From Dyadobacter chenwenxiniae (lineage in GTDB: Bacteria > Bacteroidota > Bacteroidia > Cytophagales > Spirosomataceae), in contig NZ_CP094997.1 of assembly GCF_022869785.1 (NCBI RefSeq), positions 6,136,001-6,200,000 on the forward strand: DNA of 64,000 bases. The letters are read 5' to 3'. Positions 60,328-64,000 of this stretch are shown in pieces. The notes beneath the pieces were generated by a model. That model saw only the letters and a program-made list of their open reading frames with translations. It was not told the DNA's origin and did no database searches. Within the stretch, counting starts at the first letter, position 1. Each line of letters opens with the position of its first letter. Made by a program: the position numbers and the translations under genes.

Positions 60328-61239
60328 TTAAACTTCACTCAATTGCTGTTTCAGCACTTCCACGCCTCTCCGCGCTTCTTTGTCGAAATCCGTATAAGTG
60401 AAGCATTCAATGGATAATCCGCCTTTGTAACCGATCTTTTTCAATGCACTTAGATAAGCCCTGAAATCGTCGCCTTTTACTCCTGGCGGTGTGCGGTTTT
60501 CTTTCTCGGCAATGTGGCAATGCACAATGTGCTTACCAAATTTCACAATTTCATCCGGTGACTCATCTTCCTTTAACATGTGGAAAATGTCGCACAAGAG
60601 CTTCACTCTGGGGCTTTTTACGGCATCCACAATTTCAACGCCCTCTGCTAAGCTATTTATAAAATTAGTTTCTCCTCGATTCAATGGCTCTACGGCAATT
60701 GTTACGCCATATTTTTCAGCCAGCGGCGCCATTTTCTTGGTTAACTCAATGTGTTGTGTTTTTGCTTTTTCCCGGTCAAAGCCCTCCGGGATGATCCGGG
60801 AAGCTCCACTTCCAAAAACCACATATTGTGATTTACATTCTTTCGCACGCTTTAAAACAAGGTCCGTTCTTTCCAAAATCGCTTCATGATTGGCATCCGG
60901 CCCGAGCGTTTTCAAGCTTCCCGGCAGCAAGATGACGTAGGATTTGATCGGGAACTTCTCATCCCGAAGCTGTTGCAGGTTTTTAGCGTATTGTGGATCG
61001 CCATCTTTCGGGATCAAAAAATTCCCAACCGACTCCTCTATATATGTACACCCTGACTCCCGCAAATAATCAGCCTTATCATAAGCTGCAAAAACGCCAA
61101 GTTGCAAGGCATATCCAGGCCCGGTATTTTTAGCAAACACGATTTCAGGCACGGTAAGTCCGGCTGCAAGCCCCGTCACAATTCCTGTGGAGGTTTTGAT
61201 GAAATCTCTGCGCGATGGGGAAGTGTTAATCTTAGTCAT
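60328..61239 (-). CDS. Sugar phosphate isomerase/epimerase-like TIM-barrel protein, Tat-exported
   Basis: A 303-residue AP2Ec-type TIM barrel. A twin-arginine signal (SRRDFIKTSTGIVTGLAAG) leads the protein. Metal ligands are placed in IAVEPLNRGETNF (Glu), LLCDIFHML (Asp, His), HCHIAEKENRTPP (His) and GLSIECF (Glu). It is most like hydroxypyruvate isomerase or xylose-isomerase-like enzymes. Export to the periplasm is a family habit in this phylum. Substrate unknown. Confidence 0.84.
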   Translation of the reverse strand: MTKINTSPSRRDFIKTSTGIVTGLAAGLTVPEIVFAKNTGPGYALQLGVFAAYDKADYLRESGCTYIEESVGNFLIPKDGDPQYAKNLQQLRDEKFPIKSYVILLPGSLKTLGPDANHEAILERTDLVLKRAKECKSQYVVFGSGASRIIPEGFDREKAKTQHIELTKKMAPLAEKYGVTIAVEPLNRGETNFINSLAEGVEIVDAVKSPRVKLLCDIFHMLKEDESPDEIVKFGKHIVHCHIAEKENRTPPGVKGDDFRAYLSALKKIGYKGGLSIECFTYTDFDKEARRGVEVLKQQLSEV

Positions 61240-61682
61240 AATGTCCTTGTTTTGATCAGTGTTATGAGAAGCTTGTGTAGATACTGATAATGTGATTTGC
61301 CGCTTTCCTAAACTTAAAGTTCACTTATTTAGAATATATATAAATAAATTATTCGTTATAACAAGCTGATTTTCAAATTTTTGATTGATAAAAATTTTAG
61401 TTGTCCAAATTATTTTTAAAAAAAAGTTTACAAATTTTTTATATTAATTTTTTGTAAAAAATTTCGCGGTTCCATTTTAATGCAAATAATTCTTAATTGC
61501 CTAGCTTCTAGAATCTTAACAATTTAATAATTTGGATTATCCCTATAAACCCAAAAACCGGCCAACATTACTGATTGCGATTGTAATATTTTTCGTGTTA
61601 TTTCAGGAGATTTTAAGTCTCACTTCTATTGAAAGTCCAGGGTAAAATTCATCACTAACTTCCTTCAAAACAACACATTAAC
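61240..61682. other. Long AT-rich region upstream of nrdA
   Basis: 443 bp without a convincing gene lie between the isomerase start and the nrdA ATG. The first 200 bp are very AT-rich with A and T tracts (about 61370-61460). I see no clear NrdR box pair, riboswitch or small ORF. It holds the two divergent promoters. Confidence 0.6.
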
Positions 61683-64000
61683 ATGTCAATGTATGTAATA
61701 AAACGCGACGGTCGCCGAGAATCGGTCAAGTTCGACAAGGTCACCGCGCGCATCGAGAAATTAAGCTATGGGCTTGATACAAATTATATCCAACCCATAG
61801 AGGTCGCCAAAAAGGTTGTTTCCGGCATTTATGACGGCGTAACCACTGCGGAACTGGATAACCTTGCTGCTGAGACAGCCGCATCCATGACCACCAAGCA
61901 CCCGGACTATGCGATTCTAGCAGCCCGTGTTGCAATCTCGAACCTTCATAAAAATACATTGAAGTCGTTTTCAGCAACCATGAAACGACTTTACACATAT
62001 GTTGATGGCAAAACAGGTGAAAATGCTTCCTTGATCGCCAAGGAAGTTTACGAAATTATCCGTCAAAATGCGTCTCTTTTAGATTCGACCATTATATATG
62101 ACCGCGATTATGCCTATGATTATTTTGGTTACAAAACCCTTGAAAAATCTTACCTATTAAAGGTTGACGGTAAAATCGTAGAAAGACCCCAACACATGCT
62201 GATGCGGGTTGCGATCGGGATTCACCAGGAAGATGTTCAGGCTGCGATTGAAACGTATCATTTGCTTTCTGAAAAATGGTTTACACACGCAACGCCAACA
62301 TTGTTCAATGCAGGAACGCCGAAACCGCAAATGTCATCTTGCTTCCTGTTGACGATGAAGGAAGACAGCATTAATGGAATTTACGATACATTAAAGAATT
62401 GCGCATTGATTTCGCAATCTGCCGGTGGGATTGGTTTGAGCATTCACGATGTGCGCGCAACGGGCACTTATATTAAAGGAACGAATGGTCAATCGAATGG
62501 CATTGTCCCCATGCTTCGCGTATTTAATGATACAGCAAGATATGTGGATCAGGGAGGTGGAAAGCGTAAAGGTTCTTTTGCTATATATATGGAGCCCTGG
62601 CATTCCGACATATTTGATTTCCTTGACTTGAAGAAAAACCACGGAAAAGAAGAGCAACGCGCAAGGGATTTGTTCTATGCATTGTGGATTCCGGATCTTT
62701 TCATGAAACGTGTGGAGGCGAATGACACCTGGTCGTTATTCTGTCCGCACGAATGTCCTGGACTTTCAGATACGCACAGCGAGGATTTCGTGAAGCTTTA
62801 CGAGAGATATGAACTGGAAGGCAAAGCGCGCAAAACTATAAAGGCGCAAGATCTTTGGTTCGCGATCATGGAATCGCAAATCGAGACGGGTACTCCTTAT
62901 ATGTTGTATAAGGATCATGCAAACAGCAAATCCAACCAGAAAAACCTGGGAACGATTAAGTCTTCAAACCTTTGCACCGAGATCATTGAATATACTGCTC
63001 CGGATGAAGTTGCGGTTTGTAATCTTGCTTCCATCGCATTGCCAAAATTCATCGAGCAAGGACCAGACGGTTTCATGCGTTTTGATCATCAGAAGTTGTA
63101 CGAGATCACAAAAGTGATCACCCGCAACCTGAATAAGATCATTGACCTGAATTACTATCCAGTTCCTGAGGCAGAAAAAAGCAACAAAAGGCACCGCCCG
63201 ATTGGAATCGGTGTGCAGGGATTAGCGGATGCATTCTGCCTGATGCGCATGCCTTTCGATTCGGATGAAGCACGTCAGTTGAATAAGGACATTTTCGAAA
63301 CCATTTATTTCGGTGCAATGGAGTCTTCTATGGAGCTGGCGGAAAAGCTTGGTCCGTATGAGACTTGGGCCGGAAGTCCTATTTCACAAGGAATTTTTCA
63401 ATTCGATATGTGGAATGTTACACCGGAAAGCAATCGCTGGGATTGGGAGAAACTGAGAAAGGGAGTTATTCAACATGGTGTTCGCAACTCGTTGCTGCTA
63501 GCGCCGATGCCTACGGCTTCTACCAGCCAGATTTTGGGTAACAATGAATGTTTCGAGCCATTCACATCTAATATATATGTAAGAAGGGTTCTTTCGGGAG
63601 AGTTTGTTGTGGTAAATAAATATTTGCTCAAAGACTTGGTAAGGCTAGGACTTTGGAACGAGGAAATGAAAAACAACCTAGTTCGAGCAAGCGGATCTGT
63701 TCAGGCTATTCCAAACATTCCGCAGAACGTTAAAGATCTGTATAAAACGGCTTGGGAAATTAAGCAGCGCAGTCTGCTCGATATGTCGGCTGACCGCGGT
63801 GCATTCATTTGCCAGTCGCAATCGCTCAACATCTTTATGGAAGAAGCGAATTTTGGTAAGTTGACTTCAATGCACTTCTACGCATGGAAGAAAGGATTGA
63901 AAACGGGAATGTACTATCTCCGCACCCGTGCAGCTTCTGATCCGGTTCAATTCACATTAAGCAAGCAAGCAGAGCCGCAGATCGAGCCTGCGACAGTTGT
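61683..64000 (+). CDS. nrdA: Ribonucleotide reductase class Ia, alpha subunit, 5' part, runs off the window
   Basis: The frame from the ATG at 61683 is open to the window end (772 codons). An N-terminal ATP-cone (YVIKRDGRRESVKFDKVTARIEKL) is followed by the catalytic barrel: MSSCFLL (redox Cys), SSNLCTEI (Asn and the radical-site Cys), VAVCNLASIALP (partner Cys) and PMPTASTSQILGNNECFEPF. It reduces ribonucleotide diphosphates with NrdB (39464-40459). The C-terminal redox-shuttle cysteines are beyond the edge. Confidence 0.95.
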   Translation, partial: MSMYVIKRDGRRESVKFDKVTARIEKLSYGLDTNYIQPIEVAKKVVSGIYDGVTTAELDNLAAETAASMTTKHPDYAILAARVAISNLHKNTLKSFSATMKRLYTYVDGKTGENASLIAKEVYEIIRQNASLLDSTIIYDRDYAYDYFGYKTLEKSYLLKVDGKIVERPQHMLMRVAIGIHQEDVQAAIETYHLLSEKWFTHATPTLFNAGTPKPQMSSCFLLTMKEDSINGIYDTLKNCALISQSAGGIGLSIHDVRATGTYIKGTNGQSNGIVPMLRVFNDTARYVDQGGGKRKGSFAIYMEPWHSDIFDFLDLKKNHGKEEQRARDLFYALWIPDLFMKRVEANDTWSLFCPHECPGLSDTHSEDFVKLYERYELEGKARKTIKAQDLWFAIMESQIETGTPYMLYKDHANSKSNQKNLGTIKSSNLCTEIIEYTAPDEVAVCNLASIALPKFIEQGPDGFMRFDHQKLYEITKVITRNLNKIIDLNYYPVPEAEKSNKRHRPIGIGVQGLADAFCLMRMPFDSDEARQLNKDIFETIYFGAMESSMELAEKLGPYETWAGSPISQGIFQFDMWNVTPESNRWDWEKLRKGVIQHGVRNSLLLAPMPTASTSQILGNNECFEPFTSNIYVRRVLSGEFVVVNKYLLKDLVRLGLWNEEMKNNLVRASGSVQAIPNIPQNVKDLYKTAWEIKQRSLLDMSADRGAFICQSQSLNIFMEEANFGKLTSMHFYAWKKGLKTGMYYLRTRAASDPVQFTLSKQAEPQIEPATV

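Noticed and set aside
1..64000. tRNA, rRNA or other structured RNA genes
   Set aside because: No sequence with a tRNA T-loop plus acceptor pairing, or any rRNA segment, was seen by eye. A covariance search was not possible, so short RNAs could have been missed.

Overview
The window is a stretch of chromosome from a member of the Bacteroidota, most likely a Cytophagales organism close to Dyadobacter. The supporting signs are a SusC/SusD pair, several TonB-dependent receptors, type B ribosomal protein L31, the alternative GlmU-like protein, LytS/LytTR signalling, few Shine-Dalgarno sequences, and TAnnTTTG-type -7 promoter elements. The genus is inferred from protein style, not from a database search. 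I saw no rRNA or tRNA gene, CRISPR array, prophage or intact transposase.

Layout. 1-503 is the 5' part of a dGTPase gene. 664-2908 holds a DUF3500 gene, a 115-117 bp tandem repeat array and a small DUF559 endonuclease-like gene. 2920-10820 carries a pseudouridine synthase, YccF, a quinone oxidoreductase, a hydrolase, a TonB receptor, a MocR regulator and an alditol-oxidase homologue. 10953-18796 contains a TetR/ABC1-kinase pair, an AI-2E family permease, a HigBA toxin-antitoxin pair, a photolyase-like protein and a cyclic-nucleotide phosphodiesterase-like protein. 18879-27516 is a small nutrient-uptake locus: SusC, SusD, a sodium:solute symporter and a divergent AraC regulator. A 19-bp motif shared upstream of susC and between the symporter and araC may be the regulator's site.

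27608-30600 runs from ilvE and a PduO-type adenosyltransferase into an accessory island. There a PIN toxin-antitoxin pair lies between pduO and a deleted second copy of the pduO 5' end, next to a frameshifted BrnT-like toxin whose partner is cut short. 30701-36333 has queA, a Uma2 protein, a GH43-type glycosidase and tyrS. 36377-38029 is a second island with palindromes, two unknown small genes, a 150-bp MITE-like element and VapBC.

38031-51060 contains recX, nrdB, a glycosyltransferase, an FkbM methyltransferase, corA, a two-gene cassette of unknown function, an MFS transporter, yigZ, uvrA and a LytTR two-component system. 51304-61239 contains a large TonB-type outer-membrane protein with a repetitive tail, hemC, a holB-rimB-like-rimK operon, the GlmU-like gene, rpmE2 and a sugar isomerase-like protein. 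The window ends inside nrdA.

Most genes are housekeeping or general metabolism. The unusual content lies in three repeat families and in many intact or decayed toxin-antitoxin modules. The tandem array with the DUF559 gene and the rearranged pduO/PIN/BrnT island are the best candidates for something not yet described.
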